Assembly: GCA_036679405.1 (NCBI GenBank)
Contig: JAVBVZ010000027.1
Location: forward strand, 1-62,204
From: JAEYKI01 sp036679405
Lineage (GTDB): Bacteria; Bacillota; Clostridia; Christensenellales; Christensenellaceae
Reading direction: 5' to 3'
Length of the DNA stretch: 62,204 nucleotides
Shown here: piece by piece, positions 50,754 to 58,922 of the stretch
Position numbering within the stretch: the stretch's first letter is position 1
How the letters are laid out: each line of letters begins with the position of its first letter
Translations under genes and position numbers: made by a program
The notes under the pieces: generated by a model
Seen by the model: the letters and a program-made list of their open reading frames with translations, nothing else
Database searches by the model: none
Told to the model about the DNA's origin: nothing

Positions 50754-51515
50754 ATGAAACAATTTTTAGTGGAAACCGCATTGCTTGGGCACGGCCTCCC
50801 TTCTATCCGGGAAAACGCCCTGCAAAATGAACCTTCGCTCTGCAAAGCGCCTCTTGTCTGGCTTGAGAAAGGAAAACCCGTTACCGGCGTCCTGGACGAT
50901 TTTCTTCCTCTCCGCCGCTACGCAAACACTTTGCCCCGTATCAGCCGGCGCGGATTGGATCAGGCACGAAAAGATGGCCTTACAGGGTTTCTGACCGCTT
51001 CTGCCGCCATGCAGATCTGTGCGGAGGAAAATATACGCCTGGCCGTTACAGCCGGCATGGGCGGCATTGGGCCGCTCCCCGCCGCCACCGTAGGCGATGA
51101 TCTTATGGCCTTGGCCGCATTACCGGTTTGCCTGATTGCAAGCGCTCCAAAAGATGTATTTGATCATCCCGCTACCTTTGCATGGTTACGCGCCGCCGGA
51201 GTTGCGGTCCGCGGAAAGGTTCATCCTTTTTCAGACGGATTTCTCTGCCGCAGCCGTACGATCGCACTGGACGGCACCGGGCGCACGCCTGCGATCCCTC
51301 CTCTTCTTTTGCTGAACCCGCTTTTGCAATCCGAGCGCTGTATATCGGCCGCGCAACTTTCCACCGCCATGGAAGAGGGAACGCGCGCTCAAAAAGCGGG
51401 CGGTGAATACCATCCGGCGGTAAACGCCGCACTGGACCGTCTGAGCGGCACGCTGAGCTCACGCCTGCAACTTTCTGCTTTATGCAAAAACATCGCCCTT
51501 GCCCGCAAAAGCTGA
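50754..51515 (+). CDS. short pseudouridine-5'-phosphate glycosidase homologue
   Basis: This 253-residue protein matches PsuG, which splits pseudouridine 5'-phosphate into uracil and ribose 5-phosphate. Family landmarks are recognisable: the N-terminal VETALLGHGLPSIREN (usual E-T-I-HGMPYPQN), ISRRGL for the SRRD segment, TAGMGGIGPLP for TGGIGGVHRG, a lysine in ASAPKDVFDH where GAKSILDI carries the catalytic Lys, and LLLLNPLLQ for the NPIP asparagine. It is about 50 residues shorter than PsuG and the His/Arg of GGVHRG is gone, so the substrate may differ. AAAGGATG precedes the start. Neighbours include a PfkB kinase and ribose-type importer, as in pseudouridine operons. Confidence 0.8.
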   Translation: MKQFLVETALLGHGLPSIRENALQNEPSLCKAPLVWLEKGKPVTGVLDDFLPLRRYANTLPRISRRGLDQARKDGLTGFLTASAAMQICAEENIRLAVTAGMGGIGPLPAATVGDDLMALAALPVCLIASAPKDVFDHPATFAWLRAAGVAVRGKVHPFSDGFLCRSRTIALDGTGRTPAIPPLLLLNPLLQSERCISAAQLSTAMEEGTRAQKAGGEYHPAVNAALDRLSGTLSSRLQLSALCKNIALARKS

Positions 51516-51595
51516 ATACCGGCTTTTACCATAACACAGGACATGCTTTTTTTCAATCACACCCGGGTCTTTCGCAATGATCCAAAAAAGCAAGC

Positions 51596-51619
51596 AAGAC
51601 GGCAGTTTCCTGCCGTCTT
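51596..51619. terminator. bidirectional terminator between the PsuG-like gene and the binding protein
   Basis: AAGACGGCAG and CTGCCGTCTT pair over 10 bp with a 4-base loop (TTTC). T-rich tracts follow in both directions, strongest on the minus strand. It sits between two convergent genes. Confidence 0.85.
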
Positions 51620-51636
51620 TGCCGCTTTTTTCAGTA

Positions 51637-52785
51637 TTATTTCCAGCCGTCGTATTCGCCCACATTATCCGCATTTACCAATGCAAAAGGCGTCCAGAAC
51701 ATATCTTCCGTGATTTCCTGCCCCTGCACTGCTTTCAGCGCTAAAATCAGACCGGCCTTTCCGAAAAGATACGGAGACATGACCACTGATCCATCCAGTT
51801 CTCCGTTTTCAATGGAAGTTTTCGCCTCATCAATAAAATCTATACCTACTACCTTGACCTGATCCTTGGCTCCCGCCGCTTTCATGGCTTCAACCACACC
51901 TAGCGCCATTTCGTCGTTGGCACACATGATGCCCTCGAGGTCCGGATTGGCCTGAAGGATATTGGTAGCAATATCATAGGCTTTCTGACGATCCCAGTCG
52001 GCCGCTTCTACCGCTACGACTTCGCCTCCGTTTTCTTCAAACCCGGCAATCGCTCCATTCTTGCGCTGTTCACTGTTGTCTGATCCGGCCTGTCCCTCGA
52101 TGACGGCAACTTTTCCGGCTCCGCCAAGCTGTTCCATGATATACTGCGCCCCAAGATATCCCTGCGCTTCAAAATCGGATGTTACAAAAGCAGCAACCGA
52201 AGCACCCGCATCCGCTGCGGCTTCCGGATCCAGCGTTGTTCCCACGGCAACTACGGGAATACCCATTTCATTGGCTTTTGCTACCGATTCCACCAAATTA
52301 AACCCTGTCATACAGGAAATTGCGAAAGCATCATAGTCTTTAGCCAAAAGAGCGTTCATTGCATCGGCCTGCCCCTGTTCATCCGCTTCGTCAGGAGAAG
52401 CGACAACATCTACGCTGACACCATATTCCGCGGCTGCATCTTCATACCCTTCCTGCACCGTTACCCAAAAAGGATTTGTCATGCTAAAAGCCACTGCGCC
52501 AATTTTCTCTCCTGTTCCCATGTCAGGCAGCGGTGCAAGCGCCTCTAACATTTCATTTTCCGCTTCTTTAAACAGTTCGTTCGTGATAGCAGAACTTTCC
52601 TCCGAGCTCTCTTCAGCCGCAGCTTCAGGCGATGCAGAAACTTCCTGTGAAGCCGAGGCCGATTCTTCCGTCTGCGCAGGGCTTTCCTGCGTGTCCTGCT
52701 GCTCTTCTGTTGCGCATCCGCCCAACGCCACCACCATCATTGCACCAATCAACACAAGTGCAAGCAATGTCCTCAATCTTTTCAT
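51637..52785 (-). CDS. sugar/nucleoside ABC transporter substrate-binding lipoprotein
   Basis: This 382-residue extracellular binding protein has a lipoprotein signal (MKRLRTLLALVLIGAMMVVALGGC, lipid-anchored Cys24). A Glu/Ser-rich linker of about 45 residues follows, then a RbsB-type periplasmic-binding fold starting GEKIGAVAFSMTNPFWVTVQEGYEDAAAEYG. Proteins of this type bind ribose, other sugars or nucleosides. GGAGGAATACA precedes the ATG. It is the last gene of an ATPase-permease-kinase-binding protein operon. The ligand is not determined by sequence; ribose or a ribonucleoside is likely from context. Confidence 0.93.
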   Translation of the reverse strand: MKRLRTLLALVLIGAMMVVALGGCATEEQQDTQESPAQTEESASASQEVSASPEAAAEESSEESSAITNELFKEAENEMLEALAPLPDMGTGEKIGAVAFSMTNPFWVTVQEGYEDAAAEYGVSVDVVASPDEADEQGQADAMNALLAKDYDAFAISCMTGFNLVESVAKANEMGIPVVAVGTTLDPEAAADAGASVAAFVTSDFEAQGYLGAQYIMEQLGGAGKVAVIEGQAGSDNSEQRKNGAIAGFEENGGEVVAVEAADWDRQKAYDIATNILQANPDLEGIMCANDEMALGVVEAMKAAGAKDQVKVVGIDFIDEAKTSIENGELDGSVVMSPYLFGKAGLILALKAVQGQEITEDMFWTPFALVNADNVGEYDGWK

Positions 52786-52929
52786 TGTATTCCTCCTTAA
52801 AAATTTAAATTATTATCAACAATGCAAAACCGCATATGATAATCCCAAACTGCTTTTGCCCTCTCTTTGCCGGGCTATGCGCTTTTCATTTCCATTTTTG
52901 CGCACAATAGATTTGAAGCATCCACCATA

Positions 52930-53883
52930 CTATTTTTGAAAAGATGAATGGTTTTCTTCTATAAAATTGCGCAGCTGCTTTTCATTCACGCGCATTCTCG
53001 GACCGGGGATCGTACATTTAAGAGCTCCCGCACCCGCGGCAAAATCAAGCGCCGCCCGCTTGCCTTGGTGCAAATGAAAATAGCTATAAAGCAAAGCGCC
53101 TGTAAAACTGTCGCCCGCTCCGGTCGAATCAACCGGATGCACTTTCAGTGCGGGCGCCGTTCTCTCTTCCTTGCCGTCAATCCAAAACGCGCCTTCGTTT
53201 CCGGCCGTGCAGATAACGCCTTTAGACGGATAAAAACGATCCAGGGCCGTCCGCGCTCCCTGCCGATAGTCGCGCCTGCCGGTCAGTTCGTACAATCCCT
53301 CCCGTCCACTGATAAACAGATCCGCCAAAGATATGGCATCCATTATTTCTTCGTTTTTTACTCCCAAGCTATGCATAAAAGACGGCGCGCACTGCATGCA
53401 CAAAACAACGGGGATCCCTTTGGCTCTGCACTTTTTTGCCATGGCTGCCGCAGCCCACGGGGGAAACAAATCGGAGTAAAAAACATCCGTGCCTTCCAGC
53501 ATTTCTTCCGTAAGGTCATTCTCCCCAAGCTCCATCATAGCGTCTCCCGGATTCACCAGAATGCTGTGTGTTCCCACGGGTGTTGTAAAAACATACGTAT
53601 GCAGGCTGAAGCCGCCTTTTTTCACCAACAAAAACGAATCGTCAACCCCATCTTCTTTCAGCGTACGCCTGAAAGCTTTTCCCACATCGTCGTCCCCGAT
53701 TTTTGCCAACATCCTGCTCTCTCCGCCCAAAGCCGCGAAAGTAACCAATAGATTTGCGCAGCTTCCGCCGGGAAGGGTTCGTTCTTTTGTCACCACTGCA
53801 AAAGAATCTTCCGCAGGCAAAGCCGCACAGTCTATTATTTTGTCCATCGCAAAACTACCGAGCCCAAGCAAAGTTGTCTTCAA
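52930..53883 (-). CDS. PfkB family carbohydrate kinase
   Basis: This 317-residue ribokinase-fold kinase has the N-terminal GSFAMDKIIDC substrate entry, LPGGSCANLLVTFAALGG (PfkB signature 1) and the C-terminal DSTGAGDSFTGALLYSY with the catalytic Asp and anion hole. The TTG start at 53883 follows GGGGGGATAAG, just 15 bases after the permease stop; the much longer upstream frame overlaps the permease gene and is not coding. Between an importer and a PsuG-like gene, it may act as a pseudouridine or nucleoside kinase, making the phosphate that the glycosidase splits. Ribose or a sugar substrate is the alternative. Confidence 0.92.
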   Translation of the reverse strand: MKTTLLGLGSFAMDKIIDCAALPAEDSFAVVTKERTLPGGSCANLLVTFAALGGESRMLAKIGDDDVGKAFRRTLKEDGVDDSFLLVKKGGFSLHTYVFTTPVGTHSILVNPGDAMMELGENDLTEEMLEGTDVFYSDLFPPWAAAAMAKKCRAKGIPVVLCMQCAPSFMHSLGVKNEEIMDAISLADLFISGREGLYELTGRRDYRQGARTALDRFYPSKGVICTAGNEGAFWIDGKEERTAPALKVHPVDSTGAGDSFTGALLYSYFHLHQGKRAALDFAAGAGALKCTIPGPRMRVNEKQLRNFIEENHSSFQK

Positions 53884-53897
53884 GCTTATCCCCCCTC

Positions 53898-54872
53898 TTA
53901 AACGTCGGCCTGAATACGGTTGCGTATTTCTGCCGTCACAATTGCGGCCAAAATGATCAATCCGGTGACCACCTGCTGATAGTATGTAGGTATTGCCAGC
54001 AGCGTCAGGCCGTTTCGCATGACAGCCAGTATCAGACAGGCAAACAATGTTCCGAGGACCGTTCCTTTTCCTCCGCTCATACTTGCTCCGCCCAGCACAA
54101 CGGCGGCAATTGCATCCATTTCGTAATTCTGCCCGGCCAGAGGCGCCGCTGAATTCAGCCGCGCCGTCATAATTAGTCCCGCTATGGCGGCGCACAAACC
54201 GGAAACAGCGTAAATGCTGGTACGGTAAAACCGGGTTTTGACGCCGGCGCGTCGAAGCGCCTCATCATTGGCTCCCAGCGCCAAAGCATATTTCCCCCAC
54301 AGTGTACGGCGCAAAAGCAACATTCCTATCACCGCACAAATAAGCGAAATTACGATTGGCGCATTGACCGGACCGATGTCCCCCGTACCGAACCACTTGA
54401 AGCCTTTGTCAAATCCATAGATCGAGACGCCCCCGGTCAAAATGAGCGCAAATCCTCTTGCTATAATCATGGTAACCAAGGTAATAATGAAGGCGTTGAT
54501 CCGCATAAAAGAAATCAGCGCGCCGTTTGCGACGCCAATCAGCACGCAGAGCGCAATGCCGGATATAACCGCTCCGGGCACATCCATGCCCGCTTTCATG
54601 AGCACAGCCATCGTCACTCCGCCCAGACCCGCCACGCTTCCAACCGACAAGTCAACGCCCCCGCTCGCAATGACAAAAGTCATTCCGACCGACAGGATAA
54701 TATAGACGGCGCTTTGATCAAGAATATTATAGAAATTTTTCCAAGCAAAAAAATATTCGGAGACAGAAGACATAAGAATCATGAGCAATAAAAGCACGCC
54801 CAGCAGCAACAGTTGCGAATGGTAGCGTTTTATTCCCTGTCTGAATACCGATGTTGTTCCCTCCGCTTTCAT
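53898..54872 (-). CDS. sugar/nucleoside ABC transporter permease (RbsC family)
   Basis: This 324-residue membrane permease has about ten hydrophobic segments. The RbsC-type motif pattern is clear: YIILSVGMTFVIASGGVDLSVGSVAGL near residue 50-80, the cytoplasmic coupling region around ALGANDEALRRAGVKTRFY, and AVVLGGASMSGGKGTVLGTLFACL. It is a dimer-forming subunit for import of ribose-like sugars or nucleosides. Its ATG overlaps the stop of the ATPase gene, so the two are translationally coupled. Confidence 0.95.
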   Translation of the reverse strand: MKAEGTTSVFRQGIKRYHSQLLLLGVLLLLMILMSSVSEYFFAWKNFYNILDQSAVYIILSVGMTFVIASGGVDLSVGSVAGLGGVTMAVLMKAGMDVPGAVISGIALCVLIGVANGALISFMRINAFIITLVTMIIARGFALILTGGVSIYGFDKGFKWFGTGDIGPVNAPIVISLICAVIGMLLLRRTLWGKYALALGANDEALRRAGVKTRFYRTSIYAVSGLCAAIAGLIMTARLNSAAPLAGQNYEMDAIAAVVLGGASMSGGKGTVLGTLFACLILAVMRNGLTLLAIPTYYQQVVTGLIILAAIVTAEIRNRIQADV

Positions 54873-55630
54873 ACTGCATCCATCTCCATTCCGTTGATAA
54901 TCATGGATACGACCTTTTCATAATCCACCAAATGGGTGTCTACCACCGTAAGAACTTTTCCATGACGCATAATACAGATACGCTGCGCAGTTTCAAACAC
55001 CTGCCGTATATTATGGCTGATCAATAAAACACCGTATCCCTCTTTAGCCAATTTAACCAAAAGGCGCTGTACCGCCCGCGTTTCCTTAACGCCCATGGCG
55101 GCAGTCGGCTCATCGAAAATAATTAATCTGCCCCCCTGGTGTATAGCCTTGGCTACCGCAACACACTGACGCTGTCCGCCGGAAAGCATCCGTACCGCCA
55201 CATCCGGATCGGGTATATTGATCTCCAGGCGTTCAAGAATCCCGATGGCCTCCTCACGCATCCGCGCTTCATCCATAAACCCTATACGGCGGTATTCGTT
55301 TCCCAGAAAAATATTTTCCCAGGTGTTCATCGTATCGACCAGGGACAAGTCCTGATACACCGTAGAAACCCCCAGTTTTGCAGCCACACGCGGAGTAAGG
55401 CGTTCATAGGATTGGCCGTTTAAAACCATCCGGCCGCTATCCGGGCGGAGTACGCCGGACAACATCTTTATCAGTGTGCTTTTCCCCGCTCCGTTGTCTC
55501 CCACGATGGCCAGAACTTCTCCAAGACGCACATCGATCGTTACCCCGTCCAACGCATTAATATGCCCGAACGACTTGCGCAGGTCACGTGTTTTAAGGTA
55601 ACTCCTGTTTTGATTTTCCAGAATGCACAC
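54869..55630 (-). CDS. sugar/nucleoside ABC transporter ATP-binding protein
   Basis: This single-domain ATPase of the FrcA type (about 254 residues), rather than the double-domain RbsA type, energises the importer encoded downstream. Walker A GDNGAGKSTLIKML, signature RMLSGGQRQCVAVAKAI, Walker B LIIFDEPTAAMG and the H-loop VLLISHNI are present. The start is uncertain: GTG at 55630 gives a normal N-terminus, a CTG nine bases further has the better spaced GGGGTG, and a GTG at 55699 would run through a hairpin. It is the first gene of the operon that continues with permease, PfkB kinase and binding protein. Confidence 0.92.
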   Translation of the reverse strand: MCILENQNRSYLKTRDLRKSFGHINALDGVTIDVRLGEVLAIVGDNGAGKSTLIKMLSGVLRPDSGRMVLNGQSYERLTPRVAAKLGVSTVYQDLSLVDTMNTWENIFLGNEYRRIGFMDEARMREEAIGILERLEINIPDPDVAVRMLSGGQRQCVAVAKAIHQGGRLIIFDEPTAAMGVKETRAVQRLLVKLAKEGYGVLLISHNIRQVFETAQRICIMRHGKVLTVVDTHLVDYEKVVSMIINGMEMDAV

Positions 55631-55671
55631 CCCTTTTGCATCGCTTAAAAAGCGTTTTTTATTTTTCCCGT

Positions 55672-55691
55672 AAAAAGCATGAATGCTTTTT
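55672..55691 (-). terminator. weak terminator-like hairpin after yedF
   Basis: AAAAAGCAT (55672-55680) and ATGCTTTTT (55683-55691) form an AT-rich inverted repeat with T-rich flanks, about 120 bases after yedF and ahead of the ABC ATPase. It has few GC pairs, so termination strength is doubtful. Confidence 0.35.
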
Positions 55692-55808
55692 TTAAGCACC
55701 GCAAGAAAAACGGCCCCTTTCCGTATGCGCTCATGACAGACACATTCCGCCTTTGGGGCACGTCACCGTTCGCTAAGCAGGTTTTTGCTCTATTCCAAAC
55801 TTAAGCGG

Positions 55809-56390
55809 TCAGATTTGGATGATTTTTTCCGCTGCCAATTTTGTTTGCACAATAGAATACATATTTGATACGCTTCCGACCTGAAGTTTTTCCGTAAGTC
55901 CAAAAAAATTGAGGCATACGCCGCAAACTAAAATTTCAACGCCTTTTTCTTCAAGTTTTTTTAGATCCGCAATGGTATCCGGATTTTCACTTGCAAGCTT
56001 GACGCCCGTGTTATAAAGCAAAATAGTTTTCGGCAAATTATCCGACTCATTTAAAGCATACAGAAAATTCTTTATAAGCGTATGTCCCAGTTCGTCATCT
56101 CCTCTGCCCATTGTATCCGAAGACAAGACAAGAACACTGTCCAGCTTGGTCAGTTCTGTCTGGATTTCAATATCCCCGCCTTCCAGATTAACCAACACGA
56201 TATAATCTCCGTTCTCCTGCCGGGATGTAAACGGAACATTCATTTCTGAAAGAACTTTCTCCAAATTTTGTTTGGAAAGCTCGTTGTCTACAATTTCTTT
56301 TATGTTTTCCTTTTTGTTTTCCTTTAGCGCCTTTTTCATCATAATGACGGGCACAGGACAAGATTCTCCCCTTGCGTCAATAATTTTCAT
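55809..56390 (-). CDS. yedF: selenium metabolism protein YedF (TusA + DsrE-like)
   Basis: This 193-residue two-domain protein has an N-terminal TusA-like domain with the conserved CPVP (IIDARGESCPVPVIMMKKAL) and a C-terminal DsrE-like domain (SDTMGRGDDELGHTLIKNFLYAL, and cysteines in ILVCGVCLNFFG). The family is encoded beside selD in many selenium-using bacteria and is thought to deliver or handle selenium for selenophosphate synthesis, though its exact reaction is not settled. It follows selD by three bases after AAGGAGG, so it is co-expressed with it. Confidence 0.95.
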   Translation of the reverse strand: MKIIDARGESCPVPVIMMKKALKENKKENIKEIVDNELSKQNLEKVLSEMNVPFTSRQENGDYIVLVNLEGGDIEIQTELTKLDSVLVLSSDTMGRGDDELGHTLIKNFLYALNESDNLPKTILLYNTGVKLASENPDTIADLKKLEEKGVEILVCGVCLNFFGLTEKLQVGSVSNMYSIVQTKLAAEKIIQI

Positions 56391-56393
56391 TTT

Positions 56394-57431
56394 CTACCTC
56401 CTTTTAAATACAATGGATTTCTCCTGTTTTTCCGTTACTTCTCCAATGATTTTGCTCTTGATTTCCAAGCCGCTTAAGGAGCGGAGTGCATTTTCCGCAT
56501 CTTCCTTGGCGACAGCCGCCAGCATTCCGCCCGAGGTCTGCGCATCAAACAGCAGTTCCGCCTGCGCAAAATCCAGAATTTCAAGATCAATATCGCAGGC
56601 ATAATTATTCCTGTTTTTCTGTCCTGCGCTGCTTACTAAAAATTCAGCTGCGTATTCGCGCGCTTCTTCGATCACATGCATATCGTCCGGATCCATTTGG
56701 AGGGTGACCCCTGACCCGCGCGCCAGTTCCAACCCGTGCCCGGCCAGCCCAAAGCCTGTAACGTCGGTCAGTGCATGCACATCATATTTATTTAAAATAT
56801 CCAGCGCGTACATATTCAGAGTCGTCATATTCAGGATCGCTTTCCTGACCGCTTCGCTGCTCGCCTCGCCCACACGGTTCGCGGTATTGATAATGCCGAC
56901 CCCTAAAGGTTTGGTCAATATAAGGCGGTCCCCCGGTTTTGCACCAAGGTTGGCCAGGATTTTATCCGGATGTACGATGCCGGTTACGGAAAGCCCATAT
57001 TTCACGGTAGCATCATTGATACTGTGGCCTCCCACCAGGCATGCCCCGGCTTCATGGACCTTGGACGCGCCCCCTTTTAAAATTGCAGTAAGCATCTCAT
57101 TGTTTTCCTTTTCCGGAAAACAAACGATGTTCAGCGCGCAGATTGCCCGCCCGCCCATGGAAAAAATGTCGGAAAGCGCATTGGCTGCGGCAATTTGCCC
57201 AAAGACATACGGGTCTTCATTCATGGGGGTAAAAAAATCCAACGTTTGAATAATGGCAACTTCATCACTGATTTTATAAACCGCACCGTCATCCGAAGAA
57301 TCGTATCCCACCAGTAAATTGGGGTCTTCCCGCTTGGGAATGGACGACAATATGGACCGCAGGCGTACCGAATCTATTTTGCAGGCGCAGCCCATTCCGC
57401 CCGAAAGATCTATTTTGTTCAAACCGCTCAT
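56394..57431 (-). CDS. selD: selenide, water dikinase (selenophosphate synthetase) SelD
   Basis: SelD makes selenophosphate from selenide and ATP, the selenium donor for SelA and for selenium-containing cofactors. It has 345 residues, normal length. The active-site loop GGMGCACKID has cysteines at 15 and 17 and Lys18, so this is the Cys form and not itself a selenoprotein. Conserved aspartates in VGYDSSDDGAVY and the VGGHSINDATVKYGLSVTG segment bind nucleotide and metal. It lies between a double-cubane reductase and yedF on one strand, 45 kb from selA-selB, but completes the selenocysteine pathway within this window. Confidence 0.97.
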   Translation of the reverse strand: MSGLNKIDLSGGMGCACKIDSVRLRSILSSIPKREDPNLLVGYDSSDDGAVYKISDEVAIIQTLDFFTPMNEDPYVFGQIAAANALSDIFSMGGRAICALNIVCFPEKENNEMLTAILKGGASKVHEAGACLVGGHSINDATVKYGLSVTGIVHPDKILANLGAKPGDRLILTKPLGVGIINTANRVGEASSEAVRKAILNMTTLNMYALDILNKYDVHALTDVTGFGLAGHGLELARGSGVTLQMDPDDMHVIEEAREYAAEFLVSSAGQKNRNNYACDIDLEILDFAQAELLFDAQTSGGMLAAVAKEDAENALRSLSGLEIKSKIIGEVTEKQEKSIVFKRR

Positions 57432-57491
57432 CCTTTCTACTTTTCATTCAGCGAGCACCGACGATCATGCGCCGGAAAACCCGGCTCTTCT

Positions 57492-58769
57492 TTATTTTTT
57501 GTTTTCCAGCATTTCAATAAACGCTCCGATCCGCGTGCGCAACTGCAGTTCATCCTGGTCTGAATAATCCGTCTCAATGCCTAAAAATGGAATTCCCGCT
57601 TCTTTGAGGGCACGCTCCACCATAAATCCTTCCGTATCATACAAATTGCAGAAATTCAGATTAACATCGATTACGCCATCCGCTTTATATTCTTTTGCCA
57701 AACGCAGGATATCATCTATCCTGCCCGTATTCGGCGTAAAGCACGCACAATTGATCTTCATATACCGTTCAGCAAGCGCACGAATCCCGCCTTCCACCGT
57801 TGCTGCCGTCTCATCAACCTGGTTCTCGAAATACCGGACCCCGGTGCACATTTCTTCTGCAACCACTGCTCCGCGGCTTGTTTCAATAATATGATGCAAT
57901 TTCCAATTGGGAATAGCCAACGGAGTTCCGGTCAGAAGGATCCGTTTGGTTCCTTTTTCAAAAACACTTTTCCCCTCTGCGACACGCCTGTCGAGCTCGT
58001 CACACAGCTCATTGACTTTATCTGTGAATCTTTTCGGATCGTCATAAAAGGCAATCTGCGAAATCAAAAGAGCGTCTTTCCCGCTGATTGGAAGATTTTC
58101 ATTTTTACGCAAATCATACAGCCTGCTAAGCGCCTGTCTTTTCCGGTTGATGAGCCGTATAGACTCTCCCAGTTTTTCCGCAGTCACCTTATTGCCGGTA
58201 AGGTTTTCAACTTTGGCTAAAAAGAGCTTGATCTCTTTCTCCCATGCATCAATATCTTTATCCCGCTTCATTTGCGGCAGATCCATCACATACATCTCAA
58301 CATCTTCGCCCAGAATTTCCCACGCCTTCTTTTTTCCGTCGCAGGTCGTTTCTCCCACATACATATCCGCAATACGGAAAAAAGGACAAGTTCGGTCCAG
58401 CCGGGCCCCCACCGACGCCTTAATCAGAGGACAGGTATTTGCCGGTAAAACTTTTTCCCCGCCAGGTACCCAAAATTGCGATCCCCCGCACAGCCCGGTA
58501 GCGATTGCATCTGCCGCAAATACGACTTCGTCCGGCACATATACGCAAAAAGTCCCCAGAACCTTTCCGCCATTTTTTTGATGCTCAATCAGTTCTTTGG
58601 GACGGATACCATGTATTTCAGCCACCACGAAATAAAAATAATCCATTTTTTCCGGCCTGTCTTTCTGCTCCATAAAAACATCACAGAACATCGCCGGCAA
58701 TGCCTCACACAATTGGCTGTGCTTTTCTATATCCATATCCAAACTTTCCCACATTGGGTTATAGTCCAT
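57492..58769 (-). CDS. double-cubane-cluster-containing anaerobic reductase (second copy)
   Basis: This 425-residue homologue of the protein at 49568 has the same cluster motifs: NTCPLIKASVGAR, CPFFRIADMYVGETTCDGKKKAWEIL, INCACFTPNTGR and NLNFCNLYDTEG. An N-terminal extension of about 40 residues distinguishes it. The ATG at 58769 follows GGAGGTGA. Here it heads an operon with selD and yedF, a pairing seen in other selenium-using anaerobes and suggesting a role in reducing a selenium or sulfur compound. That role is inference; no activator ATPase is present here. Confidence 0.92.
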   Translation of the reverse strand: MDYNPMWESLDMDIEKHSQLCEALPAMFCDVFMEQKDRPEKMDYFYFVVAEIHGIRPKELIEHQKNGGKVLGTFCVYVPDEVVFAADAIATGLCGGSQFWVPGGEKVLPANTCPLIKASVGARLDRTCPFFRIADMYVGETTCDGKKKAWEILGEDVEMYVMDLPQMKRDKDIDAWEKEIKLFLAKVENLTGNKVTAEKLGESIRLINRKRQALSRLYDLRKNENLPISGKDALLISQIAFYDDPKRFTDKVNELCDELDRRVAEGKSVFEKGTKRILLTGTPLAIPNWKLHHIIETSRGAVVAEEMCTGVRYFENQVDETAATVEGGIRALAERYMKINCACFTPNTGRIDDILRLAKEYKADGVIDVNLNFCNLYDTEGFMVERALKEAGIPFLGIETDYSDQDELQLRTRIGAFIEMLENKK

Positions 58770-58783
58770 CCCTGTCACCTCCG

Positions 58784-58807
58784 ATTAATAATTATATCAT
58801 TATTAAT
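58784..58807. promoter_or_regulatory. inverted repeat in the divergent reductase/LysR promoter region
   Basis: ATTAATAAT (58784-58792) and ATTATTAAT (58799-58807) are exact inverted copies with a 6-base spacer, immediately upstream of the reductase ribosome binding site. The site lies between this gene and the divergent lysR gene and is a candidate LysR target or promoter operator. A smaller palindrome CTATTAATAG lies near 58895. Confidence 0.5.
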
Positions 58808-58922
58808 AAGGTAATATAAAACAACCGGAAAGTAAAATCGCTTTTTTTAAGCCAAAACATATATATATTGATTTTTTCTATAAGATGAAATATACTATTA
58901 ATAGAAATGAGGTGATGGTTTT

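Noticed and set aside
52930..54195. Long 421-codon frame for the PfkB kinase
   Set aside because: The first 104 codons overlap the permease gene in another frame and have no family similarity. The kinase starts at TTG 53883 behind a good binding site.
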